Shown here: positions 1-5,277 of the stretch, piece by piece
How the letters are laid out: each line of letters starts with the position of its first letter
How positions within the stretch are numbered: the stretch's first letter is position 1
Origin: Cyanobacteria bacterium OH_PDB_112
GTDB lineage: Bacteria; Cyanobacteriota; Vampirovibrionia; Gastranaerophilales; CAJFVJ01
NCBI GenBank assembly: GCA_023457295.1
Contig: JAEWLZ010000230.1
Location: 1-5,277, forward strand
Direction: 5' to 3'
DNA length: 5,277 nt
Program-made: the position numbers and the translations under genes
The notes under the pieces: generated by a model
The model's input: the letters and a program-made list of their open reading frames with translations, nothing else
Databases searched by the model: none
What the model was told of the DNA's origin: nothing

Positions 1-1717
1 TTGTTTTATAGTCGCAAAGTTCAAGCTGAACAGAAGTCTTTTCCATAAAAGTATTTATTTTCGGCGAAAATACAAGGTCGATTTTATCAGCTATTTTGGA
101 AGAAATTTCAGAACGTCCCCAAAAAACACCTTCAATTAATCCTAAATCCCCTTCAAAAAAAACTTTTAGATGGTTTGAATTTGAGCCCATAACTTTAAAT
201 TCTTTTACGGTTAAATCTTTTATAGAAAAAAGCGGGGCAGGATTTTTACTTCCACAAGGTTCGAGGAGTTGGAGATTTTTAACAAAATCAAGTGTTAAAT
301 CACTTTGCCTCAATTCTTTTTCAATAATAATCCTTGGAGTCAAAAATTCATTTTCAAGGTTTTCATTAACAGTTTTGTGTAAAGTTTCGATAATTTTATC
401 AAGGTTTTTAACATCTGCCGAAAACCCTGCTGCAAGTGAATGCCCTCCAAAAACATCGAATAACTCTTCCGCTTCGCATAATGTATCGTAAAGGTTTAAC
501 CCTTGAATACTCCTTGCAGAGCAGCGAATTTTGGCATTTTCTTCGTCAATTCTCAACATAAACACGGGACGATAAAATTTTTCACATAATTTTGAAGCTA
601 CAATACCGATAATACCTATGTGCCAAGAGTTATCAACTAAAATTATAGCTTTGTTTTTTTTCAAATCTTCTTTGGTTATTTTTTCGACAGCTTCTTCGAA
701 AATGTTGTCACATAAGGATTGACGGATTTTGTTGCAGTCATCCATATATTTTGCGTTTATTTCTGTTTTTTCGATATTATCCGTAGTGAACAGTTCAACG
801 ACTTTTGCCGGGTGTTCTAAACGCCCGATAGCATTGACTCTAGGGGCGATTCCAAAAGCTATTGATTGCGCGTCAAATCCTTCGATATTATATCCCGCAA
901 CATCCATCAAGGATTTTATACTTTGAGGGCAGTCTTTTTTTATGTGGTCGATTCCTTTTCGAACAAGAAGCCGGTTTTCTTCTAAAAGTGGTACTACATC
1001 TGCGATTGTACCTATCGCTACAAGCGGTAAAAGTTCTTTTTTGAATTCAATTTTTTTATATTTTTCAAGTAAAGCACATGCGACTTTGTATGCAACACCT
1101 ACTCCTGCAAGGTAGTTTAAGGATTCTATTTCTTGTGCTTCGAGAGTTTCTTTTAGTGAATTTTGAGCTTTAGGATTTATAATCGCGAAAGCATCAGGCA
1201 ATTCTTCGCCTGCTTCATGGTGATCGGTGATAATAACATCTACGCCGAAACTATTCATGAGTTTTATTTCTGAAACATTACTGATGCCACAGTCGACAGT
1301 TATTATAAGTTTTGCTTTTTCTTTTGTTTTGAGGTTAATAAGAGCTTTACTGTTAAGCCCGTGCCCTTCTTTTATTCTGTCGGGGATATAAAACCCCGCA
1401 TCAGCTCCCAAATGGCTTAAAGTTTTGTATAAAAGTGATGTTGAGGTTACGCCGTCAGCGTCAAAATCGCCAAAAATAATTATTTTTTCTTGGTTTTCGA
1501 TAGCATTTGAAATACGACTTATGGTTTTTTCCATATCACAAAAAGAATCAGGAGAAATTTCTTTACAGTGTTTTTCCGGTTCTAGAAATTCCTTTGCCTT
1601 TTGCAAAGTAGTAATGCCCCTGTTTGTTAAAAGTTGTGCGAAAACTTCATTTTGGCAGTAATTTTTTATTTCTTCGGGGATTTCTCCGCAAGAATTATAA
1701 ATCCATTTCGTGGACAC
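1..1717 (-). CDS. recJ: Single-stranded-DNA-specific exonuclease RecJ (3' end beyond window)
   Basis: RecJ degrades single-stranded DNA 5' to 3' in the cytoplasm during recombination and base-excision or mismatch repair. From the chosen start 572 codons are visible. The DHH phosphoesterase motifs appear in order: GDFDADG (residues 83-89), VDCG (141-144), TDHH (164-167) and GTIADVVPL (236-244), supplying the expected metal-binding aspartates and histidines. These are followed by the APRVNAIGRL segment near 291-300. The DHHA1 part has SWHIGIIGIVASKL near 364-377 and GGHSLAAGF at 424-432. An OB-fold-like C-terminal region follows, so probably only a short tail is missing, though some family members carry longer tails. 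I chose the GTG at 1717 because GGAGG lies 5 nt upstream (at 1726-1722 on the minus strand). In-frame ATGs at 1729 and 1762 are possible but lack a ribosome site. The gene is divergent from rpsU. The family call is near certain; the start is less so. Confidence 0.96.
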   Translation of the reverse strand, partial: MSTKWIYNSCGEIPEEIKNYCQNEVFAQLLTNRGITTLQKAKEFLEPEKHCKEISPDSFCDMEKTISRISNAIENQEKIIIFGDFDADGVTSTSLLYKTLSHLGADAGFYIPDRIKEGHGLNSKALINLKTKEKAKLIITVDCGISNVSEIKLMNSFGVDVIITDHHEAGEELPDAFAIINPKAQNSLKETLEAQEIESLNYLAGVGVAYKVACALLEKYKKIEFKKELLPLVAIGTIADVVPLLEENRLLVRKGIDHIKKDCPQSIKSLMDVAGYNIEGFDAQSIAFGIAPRVNAIGRLEHPAKVVELFTTDNIEKTEINAKYMDDCNKIRQSLCDNIFEEAVEKITKEDLKKNKAIILVDNSWHIGIIGIVASKLCEKFYRPVFMLRIDEENAKIRCSARSIQGLNLYDTLCEAEELFDVFGGHSLAAGFSADVKNLDKIIETLHKTVNENLENEFLTPRIIIEKELRQSDLTLDFVKNLQLLEPCGSKNPAPLFSIKDLTVKEFKVMGSNSNHLKVFFEGDLGLIEGVFWGRSEISSKIADKIDLVFSPKINTFMEKTSVQLELCDYKT

Positions 1718-1783
1718 AATAACCTCCATCCCATGAATTATACCTGTTTTTTGATTATTCATAAATTTGTTAAGTAATGTAAA

Positions 1784-1813
1784 AATATACTAACTTTTTG
1801 CCATACTAATCAA
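1784..1813 (-). promoter_or_regulatory. Putative sigma-70-type promoter of recJ
   Basis: Read on the minus strand, TTGATT (plus positions 1808-1813) and TATATT (1784-1789) are separated by 18 bases, which fits a housekeeping-sigma promoter. Transcription would begin near 1777, giving a leader of about 60 nt before the GTG start of recJ. The surrounding sequence is very AT-rich, so chance matches are likely. The support is position and spacing only. Confidence 0.35.
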
Positions 1814-1826
1814 TTTGTGCCATAAT
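1798..1826 (+). promoter_or_regulatory. Putative sigma-70-type promoter of rpsU
   Basis: TTGCCA (1798-1803) and CATAAT (1821-1826) are separated by exactly 17 bases, each one mismatch from the TTGACA and TATAAT consensus. Transcription would start near 1832, leaving a leader of almost 290 nt before the TTG start of rpsU. No other plus-strand gene is available for it to drive. The promoter is interleaved with the putative recJ promoter: each -35 box lies in the spacer of the other. Confidence 0.55.
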
Positions 1827-1863
1827 TTAAGAGTTAATAGTCTAACCATTCCTTTCTTGACTG

Positions 1864-1898
1864 ATGCGACCGTGTTCATTACTGTCGCATTTATTTTT
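1864..1898 (+). terminator. Terminator-like hairpin in the rpsU leader (possible attenuator)
   Basis: A perfect 7-bp stem, ATGCGAC (1864-1870) with GTCGCAT (1884-1890), closes a 13-base loop and is followed at once by a T-rich run (1890-1898, one A inside). The layout matches a factor-independent terminator about 65 nt after the predicted start of rpsU transcription. The stem is short and the loop long for a strong terminator. A TCGCA/TGCGA pairing (1885-1889 with 1898-1902) would break this hairpin, so it could act as an attenuator. Regulation is inferred, not shown. Confidence 0.4.
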
Positions 1899-1910
1899 GC
1901 GAATTTTGGC

Positions 1911-1956
1911 AAGTGCGCCGTGGTGCGAAGTACCCCAGCACGTTCTGGCGGAGCTT
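1911..1956 (+). other. GC-rich stem-loop in the rpsU leader, possible structured RNA element
   Basis: This is the most GC-rich part of an AT-rich intergenic region. CGC (1916-1918) pairs with GCG (1948-1950). CGTG (1919-1922) then pairs with CACG (1939-1942), leaving a bulge at 1943-1947, and outer pairs AAG/CTT (1911-1913 with 1954-1956) extend the stem across an internal loop. An alternative inner hairpin GGTGC/GTACC (1922-1926 with 1930-1934) closes a GAA loop. I do not recognise it as any known riboswitch, 6S RNA, SRP RNA, tmRNA or RNase P RNA. It probably belongs to the rpsU transcript. Confidence 0.4.
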
Positions 1957-2007
1957 TCATCGGAGTGAAAATTTTCTGTTAAGAAAATCGAAACGGAGTA
2001 AAGGAGG
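1950..2007 (+). promoter_or_regulatory. Cluster of four GGAG motifs with two small hairpins upstream of rpsU
   Basis: GGAG occurs at 1950-1953, 1962-1965, 1995-1998 and 2003-2006, dense for this base composition. The second copy sits in the six-base loop of a TTTCA/TGAAA stem (1956-1960 with 1967-1971, give or take a base). A second hairpin, ATTTTC/GAAAAT with a TGTTAA loop (1971-1976 and 1983-1988), separates the first two copies from the last two. GGA in a hairpin loop is the form bound by CsrA/RsmA-type regulators, and GGAG can also serve as a ribosome standby site. Either role is an inference. Confidence 0.3.
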
Positions 2008-2120
2008 TTGAGCTGTCAATAATTCAAGACGATGAAAAAAGCTTATCCATTGCTAAAAAAAATCGCTTGTGTTACGATGTGCTAGCAGTAGTAAGAAAAA
2101 CCCGAAGGGGGGTCAGAAAT
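2000..2120 (+). other. Strong Shine-Dalgarno followed by a stop-free stretch in frame with rpsU
   Basis: AAAGGAGGT (2000-2008) is close to a perfect ribosome-binding site, yet no ATG, GTG or TTG lies at a usable distance. The codon 5 nt after GGAGG is CTG (2013-2015). From that CTG the frame is open for 36 codons and runs directly into rpsU; it is open back to 1983, after a TAA at 1980-1982. The hypothetical extension ends in a basic patch (VRKTRRGVRN) before the normal bS21 start. It could be an N-terminal extension from a rare CTG start, a regulatory ribosome-loading site, or chance. A separate 17-codon ORF begins at ATG 2032 and ends at TAG 2083-2085, but its ATG lies 24 nt from GGAGG. Confidence 0.3.
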
Positions 2121-2294
2121 TTGGCAGAAGTTAGAGTAAACGAAGGCGAAAATATCGAAAATGCACTTAAACGCTTCAAGAAAAAAATTCAAAAAGCGGG
2201 TATTTTGTCTGAAATCAAACGCCGTGAACGTTACGAAAAGCCTAGCGTAAAAAGAAAACGCAAATCAGAAGCTGCAAGAAAAAGACGTTCGTAA
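2121..2294 (+). CDS. rpsU: 30S ribosomal protein bS21
   Basis: bS21 is a small basic protein of the 30S platform, near the 3' end of 16S rRNA, and assists translation initiation. The 57-residue product begins AEVRVNEGENIENALKRF after the start residue. It carries the family hallmarks RFKKKIQKAGILSE (18-31), RRERYEKPSVKRK (34-46) and a lysine/arginine-rich tail ending EAARKRRS, with the usual length for the family. The TTG start is chosen because the family begins exactly here and a six-G run (2107-2112) lies 8 nt upstream as a ribosome site. In-frame upstream starts exist at GTG 2079, TTG 2067 and CTG 2013; only the CTG has a good Shine-Dalgarno. The gene seems monocistronic, with its own promoter and terminator, and is the only plus-strand gene in the window. 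Identity is very secure. Confidence 0.95.
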   Translation: MAEVRVNEGENIENALKRFKKKIQKAGILSEIKRRERYEKPSVKRKRKSEAARKRRS

Positions 2295-2313
2295 TTATAT
2301 TTTTTAAATATAT

Positions 2314-2346
2314 AAAAAAGACAGGGTTTATATCCTGTCTTTTTTA
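2314..2346. terminator. Bidirectional hairpin terminator between rpsU and the HDOD gene
   Basis: Six A plus GACAGG (2314-2325) pair with CCTGTC plus six T (2334-2345), giving a perfect 12-bp stem around an 8-base loop. Because the GC core is flanked by A on the left and T on the right, each strand reads as a stem followed by a U run. It therefore can end both the rightward rpsU transcript and the leftward ftsEX-HDOD transcript. The TAA stop of the HDOD gene (2344-2346 on the minus strand) overlaps the right arm. Confidence 0.9.
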
Positions 2347-3132
2347 TTTTAAAGCGTTAATAACCAAATCTGTCTTTTCAAAAATTTCTGTACGAAGTCC
2401 ATCAATATCGTCTATCTTTATTCCTATTTGCTCAAGTTCACTATCAGAAGTTTTTAATTCCGGTTGTGTGATAACTTCCGCTAAATAAATAATTTTAGCA
2501 AGGTAGGGAGCTTCTTCGTCAAAAGGGTTGTGATGATAACGGATAGCTTTACCTATTATGGGAGGAAGGTTTTCCCTCTTTGCAAAAGCTTCTCCGACGA
2601 TAGTATGGTCAGCTCCGAAAATATCTTCTTCTACAATCATCTGGTCTATTCCAAGGTTGGCAAGACGCGCGACTTCTTCAAAGTCATCATTGCTGTATAG
2701 CTGAAAAAGAACTCTGCCTATGTCGTGTAAAAATCCTATCGTAAAGACTTCATCTGCTGAAACTTCCATTATACTTTCTGCAAAAAATCTTGCAGCATAC
2801 GCACAGCGCAAAGAGTGTTCCCACAGGTCTTTACCGCTTTGTGAGAGCATCATGGGTTTTAATGCCATCATCATAATAATATCTCTTACGGTGCGAAAGC
2901 CTAATAATGCGATGGCGTTATTAACCTGTGTAATTTCTTGCGCAAAGCCGTAGTAAGGCGAATTTACAAGACGCAGAAGCTTTGTTGTGAGAGCCATGTC
3001 TTTTGAAATTATGTTTGATAATCTTATAGCATTAATTTTGGGGTCTTGAATACTGTCTAATGCCTCCAAAAAAACCGTAGGCATTGATTGTAGTTCCAAG
3101 ACATTTGAAAGTATTTTTTGTACCTTATCCAT
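2344..3132 (-). CDS. HDOD domain-containing protein
   Basis: The 262-residue soluble protein is almost entirely one HDOD domain (roughly residues 10-205). This domain is related to HD phosphohydrolases and is found in bacterial signalling, chemotaxis and cell-cycle proteins, usually without proven catalysis. Visible hallmarks are LTTKLLRLVNSPYYGF (48-63), NNAIALLGFRTVRDIIM (71-87), WEHS (104-107), GFLHDIGR (133-140), GADHTIVGEAFAKREN (173-188) and YHH (199-201). H106, H136 and D137 keep part of the HD metal site, but the usual late AD of HD enzymes reads LAE here (217-219), so it may be inactive. There is no signal peptide, membrane segment or fused output domain. The ATG directly follows the TAA of ftsX with no Shine-Dalgarno, so translation is probably coupled to ftsX. 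Family assignment is firm; the target process is unknown. Confidence 0.92.
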   Translation of the reverse strand: MDKVQKILSNVLELQSMPTVFLEALDSIQDPKINAIRLSNIISKDMALTTKLLRLVNSPYYGFAQEITQVNNAIALLGFRTVRDIIMMMALKPMMLSQSGKDLWEHSLRCAYAARFFAESIMEVSADEVFTIGFLHDIGRVLFQLYSNDDFEEVARLANLGIDQMIVEEDIFGADHTIVGEAFAKRENLPPIIGKAIRYHHNPFDEEAPYLAKIIYLAEVITQPELKTSDSELEQIGIKIDDIDGLRTEIFEKTDLVINALK

Positions 3133-4017
3133 TTATGTTTTAAGCTTATTTTTAATCGACAGCAAACTTCCCAAAGCACCGAAAATGATACTCATTGTAA
3201 ATAGGATGAAAACCATTGCCCAGTAAGAGTCTTCACTATTTGTAAGTCCTAAAAATTTGTGCATTTCCAAAATATATCCTTGAAGAAAACTTAAAGGAAT
3301 AATGGCTATAATTGTTGACATAATTCCGTATAAAGAACCTTGCAATATATAAGGAAGCCTTATAAACCAATTGCTTACACCCATAAGTCGCATAATTTCG
3401 ATTTCTTTTTTACGAGACTGGATAACCAGTTGAATTGTATTGTTTATGATGAACATAGTTAAAAAGCCTACAACAATAAGAATTATTACTGTTGCGGTAT
3501 GACTTATATCGCTTACAATACGGATTTTTTCGGCAATGTCCTGCGCATAACGAAGATCTTCTGTAGAATTTTGGTTTTCAAGACGGTTTGCGACTTGTTT
3601 TATGTATTTTTGATTATCTACCCTTACATGCAAGGTGTCAGGAAGCGGATTTCTGATGTTAGGCAGTTTCATTTGATTTTTCATATCGTTCCAAGAATTT
3701 TCTTTGGCTATTATTTTGACTCTGCGAACATGCGGAATCTGTTTTGCTTCAGCGGCCGCTTGATTCGGGTTTGTGCCTGATTTTAGATAAACAGAAATCT
3801 CAAGAACGTTTCCAAGTTCATTTACCATAGAACCGAGGCTCATACTTGTTCTGAAAATGGCTCCAAAAATCATTAAAATTGCAGCCATAGTACCGATTAT
3901 GAAAATATTTACTATACCGGCTTGTTTTATGCCTTTAAATGTTTCAATTAAAACCCTTAAGGCGATTCTGTATTGAGTAATAGAGATTTTGGGTCTTATA
4001 TTTTCGGTATTAGCCAT
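3133..4017 (-). CDS. ftsX: Cell division ABC transporter permease FtsX
   Basis: FtsX is the membrane subunit of the FtsEX complex. It uses FtsE ATP hydrolysis to switch on peptidoglycan hydrolases at the division site rather than to move a solute. The 294-residue protein has the family layout: a cytoplasmic N-terminus, a first membrane helix about 35-57, an extracytoplasmic domain about 58-171 containing the NPLPDTL motif (123-129), and three more helices at about 172-197, 221-248 and 266-288. The conserved cytoplasmic segment SRKKEIEIMRLMGVSNWFIR (201-220) follows the second helix. The length is close to the shorter FtsX type found in Gram-positive bacteria. The ATG overlaps the end of ftsE by 8 bases, and an AGGT ribosome site lies in the last ftsE codons, typical of coupled ftsEX pairs. 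No hydrolase or EnvC-like activator gene is visible nearby. Confidence 0.95.
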   Translation of the reverse strand: MANTENIRPKISITQYRIALRVLIETFKGIKQAGIVNIFIIGTMAAILMIFGAIFRTSMSLGSMVNELGNVLEISVYLKSGTNPNQAAAEAKQIPHVRRVKIIAKENSWNDMKNQMKLPNIRNPLPDTLHVRVDNQKYIKQVANRLENQNSTEDLRYAQDIAEKIRIVSDISHTATVIILIVVGFLTMFIINNTIQLVIQSRKKEIEIMRLMGVSNWFIRLPYILQGSLYGIMSTIIAIIPLSFLQGYILEMHKFLGLTNSEDSYWAMVFILFTMSIIFGALGSLLSIKNKLKT

Positions 4018-4684
4018 AAGTACCTGCCTGTACGTCTTTTACTACATTTCCGCCTTCCAGCGTAATAACTCTTTTTCTAAAATGGTTAACCATTGCATGA
4101 TCGTGAGTTGAAATCAAAACAGTGATGCCTCTAGAATTGATTTTGTCCAAAATTTCCATAATTTCAAGTGAAGTTTGAGGGTCAAGATTTCCTGTCGGTT
4201 CATCCGCAATAAGCAATGAAGGTCCGTTTACGATTGCTCGGGCAATACCTACACGCTGTTGTTCGCCACCTGAAAGTTCATTAGGCTTAGATTTCATTTT
4301 GTGACCTAAATTAACTATTTTTAAAGCACTTTTTACACGGTTATCAACTTCTCTGGAACTTACTCCCAAAGCTCTGATTACAAATGCAACATTGTCATAA
4401 ATTGTTTGTTTTTCAAGAAGTTTATAGTCTTGAAAAATTATTCCCATATTTCTGCGAAGGTATGGAACTTTATTGTCAGGGAGTTTTGATACGTCAACAC
4501 CTGATATGTAAACATTTCCTGAAGTAGGTAACTCTTCACGGTAAAGAAGCTTCATAAGAGTTGATTTTCCAGCTCCTGATGACCCTACTAAAAAAACAAA
4601 TTCCCCTTTTTGAATGTCCAGATTAACATTTTTTAAAGCGAAAGTATTTTTATATTTTTTGTTTACACCGCGTAAATTAATCAT
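4010..4684 (-). CDS. ftsE: Cell division ATP-binding protein FtsE
   Basis: FtsE is the cytoplasmic ATPase that drives FtsX during division. The 224-residue product is a single, complete ABC ATPase: Walker A GSSGAGKST (34-42), Q-loop glutamine at 85 in IIFQDYKLL, signature LSGGEQQR (137-144), Walker B LLIADEPTGNLD (157-168) with catalytic E162, and switch histidine 194 in STHDH. FtsE is distinguished from other small ABC ATPases, such as the LolD/MacB type, mainly by its overlap with ftsX and its length. I chose the ATG at 4684 because family members begin MI..., 7 bases after the transketolase stop. A start at 4726 would add 14 unrelated residues and overlap the upstream gene. The ribosome site is weak (AGAG), so coupling to the upstream gene is likely. 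Confidence 0.95.
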   Translation of the reverse strand: MINLRGVNKKYKNTFALKNVNLDIQKGEFVFLVGSSGAGKSTLMKLLYREELPTSGNVYISGVDVSKLPDNKVPYLRRNMGIIFQDYKLLEKQTIYDNVAFVIRALGVSSREVDNRVKSALKIVNLGHKMKSKPNELSGGEQQRVGIARAIVNGPSLLIADEPTGNLDPQTSLEIMEILDKINSRGITVLISTHDHAMVNHFRKRVITLEGGNVVKDVQAGTYG

Positions 4685-4691
4685 TTTTTCT

Positions 4692-5277
4692 CTATTTTCC
4701 CAAAAACTCAGACACTTTTTGTGCAACTTTTTGTGCCGTTAATTCATATTCTGCCATTAATTCTTTGTAATGTCCACTCTGACCAAAAACATCCTTTGTT
4801 CCAAGACGCCTTACTTTGACAGGGTAAGATTCGCTCAAACATTCACAAACAGCACTTCCTAAGCCGCCTATTATGGAATGATTTTCTAAAGTTACAACAG
4901 CTTTAGTTTTTTGAGCACTCTTAATAATTGATTCGGTATCAAGAGGTTTTATCATTGGGACATCAAGAACTTCTGATGATATACCCTGTTCTTCCAAAAT
5001 TTTTGCTGCATTTATAGCTTCAATAAGAGTTTCGCCTGTACTTATAAGTGTTACATCAGTTCCTTCTTTTACAGTTTTGATTTTTGTATCGAATTTGTAT
5101 TTTGATTCATCAAAAATAGTTTCCATAGAAGTTCTTGTAATGCGGATATAAACAGGTCCTTGGTGCTCTGCCGCCCATTTTACTGCGGCTTTTGTTTCGG
5201 TTGCGTCGGCAGGAGATAACACTACCATATTGGGTATAGCTCGCATTATTGCAACATCTTCCAGTGCCTGGTGGGAT
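4692..5277 (-). CDS. Transketolase, C-terminal subunit of a split enzyme (5' end beyond window)
   Basis: Transketolase moves two-carbon ketol units between sugar phosphates in the non-oxidative pentose phosphate pathway, using thiamine diphosphate. The visible 194 residues run off the right edge. They open with SHQALEDVAIMRAIPNMVV, the THQ-type substrate-contact motif at the end of the pyrimidine-binding domain, then PADATETKAAVKWA and GPVYIRI. The C-terminal transketolase domain follows (roughly the last 125 residues), with VLDVPMIKPLD, ENHSIIGGLGSAV and VFGQSGHYKELM. The ending and motifs match the short family in which transketolase is two genes, here the second (usually about 310 residues in all). 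A full-length transketolase or a related 1-deoxyxylulose-5-phosphate synthase cannot be excluded without the 5' part, but the segment fits split transketolase best. It lies 7 bases upstream of ftsE and probably shares its transcript. Confidence 0.88.
   Translation of the reverse strand, partial: SHQALEDVAIMRAIPNMVVLSPADATETKAAVKWAAEHQGPVYIRITRTSMETIFDESKYKFDTKIKTVKEGTDVTLISTGETLIEAINAAKILEEQGISSEVLDVPMIKPLDTESIIKSAQKTKAVVTLENHSIIGGLGSAVCECLSESYPVKVRRLGTKDVFGQSGHYKELMAEYELTAQKVAQKVSEFLGK

Noticed and set aside
96..1661. Plus-strand ORFs of 60-131 codons across the recJ region
   Set aside because: They lie antisense to the fully motif-supported recJ reading frame and encode no recognisable protein.
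1727..1762. Upstream in-frame ATG starts for recJ at 1729 and 1762
   Set aside because: Neither has a Shine-Dalgarno, whereas the GTG at 1717 has GGAGG at 5 nt; the extra residues match nothing in the RecJ family.
1861..1905. CTGATG followed by a stem, resembling a hammerhead ribozyme core
   Set aside because: The conserved core after CTGATG does not continue as GA, and the GAAA segment required after stem II is missing; the sequence after the stem is T-rich.
2032..2085. 17-codon ORF (MKKAYPLLKKIACVTMC) as a leader peptide for rpsU
   Set aside because: The ATG is 24 nt from the nearest Shine-Dalgarno, there is no run of regulatory codons, and the ORF is short enough to arise by chance; mentioned only inside the leader entry.
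2720..3780. Plus-strand ORFs of 77 and 93 codons opposite the HDOD gene and ftsX
   Set aside because: They are antisense shadows of well-supported genes, without ribosome sites or family motifs.
4685..4726. Longer ftsE starting at 4726
   Set aside because: It would overlap the transketolase end by 35 bases and add 14 residues not found in FtsE; the ATG at 4684 gives the canonical N-terminus.
1..5277. CRISPR arrays, insertion sequences, tRNA or rRNA genes, prophage or toxin-antitoxin genes
   Set aside because: I saw no regularly spaced repeats, transposase motifs, terminal inverted repeats, tRNA cloverleaf or rRNA segments on either strand.

Overview
The window is an AT-rich bacterial stretch that reads as core chromosome, with no sign of a mobile element. 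It holds six protein genes, two of them cut by the window ends. From left to right they are recJ (minus strand, 3' end off the left edge), rpsU for ribosomal protein bS21 (plus strand), and a tight minus-strand run. That run, in transcription order, is the C-terminal half of a split transketolase (5' end off the right edge), ftsE, ftsX and an HDOD-domain gene. The use of bS21, FtsEX, a split transketolase and a free-standing HDOD protein at low GC would fit a Gram-negative-type lineage such as the non-photosynthetic cyanobacterial relatives (Vampirovibrionia/Gastranaerophilales) or a similar uncultured gut or sediment group. This placement is a low-confidence inference from gene content and composition.

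Positions 1-1717 encode RecJ, the 5'-3' single-strand DNA exonuclease, with all its DHH/DHHA1 motifs intact. The roughly 400 bases between recJ and rpsU (1718-2120) contain no confident gene but are full of signals. Interleaved divergent promoters lie at about 1784-1826. They are followed by an rpsU leader of nearly 290 nt with a terminator-like hairpin, a competing hairpin, a GC-rich stem-loop, four GGAG motifs and an ideal Shine-Dalgarno sequence that lacks an ordinary start codon. rpsU itself begins at a TTG and ends just before a symmetrical hairpin terminator that also ends the convergent operon.

The minus-strand operon is very compact: 7 bases between transketolase and ftsE, an 8-base overlap between ftsE and ftsX, and no gap between ftsX and the HDOD gene. 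FtsE (ATPase) and FtsX (membrane subunit) form the ABC-type complex that couples cell division to peptidoglycan hydrolysis. The HDOD protein, a signalling-type domain, is translationally coupled to ftsX and is the most unusual neighbour here. The transketolase belongs to the pentose phosphate pathway and probably only shares the transcript.

The best candidates for something undescribed are the rpsU leader, with its possible in-frame extension from a CTG start, and the ftsEX-HDOD coupling. Neither is proven by the sequence alone.
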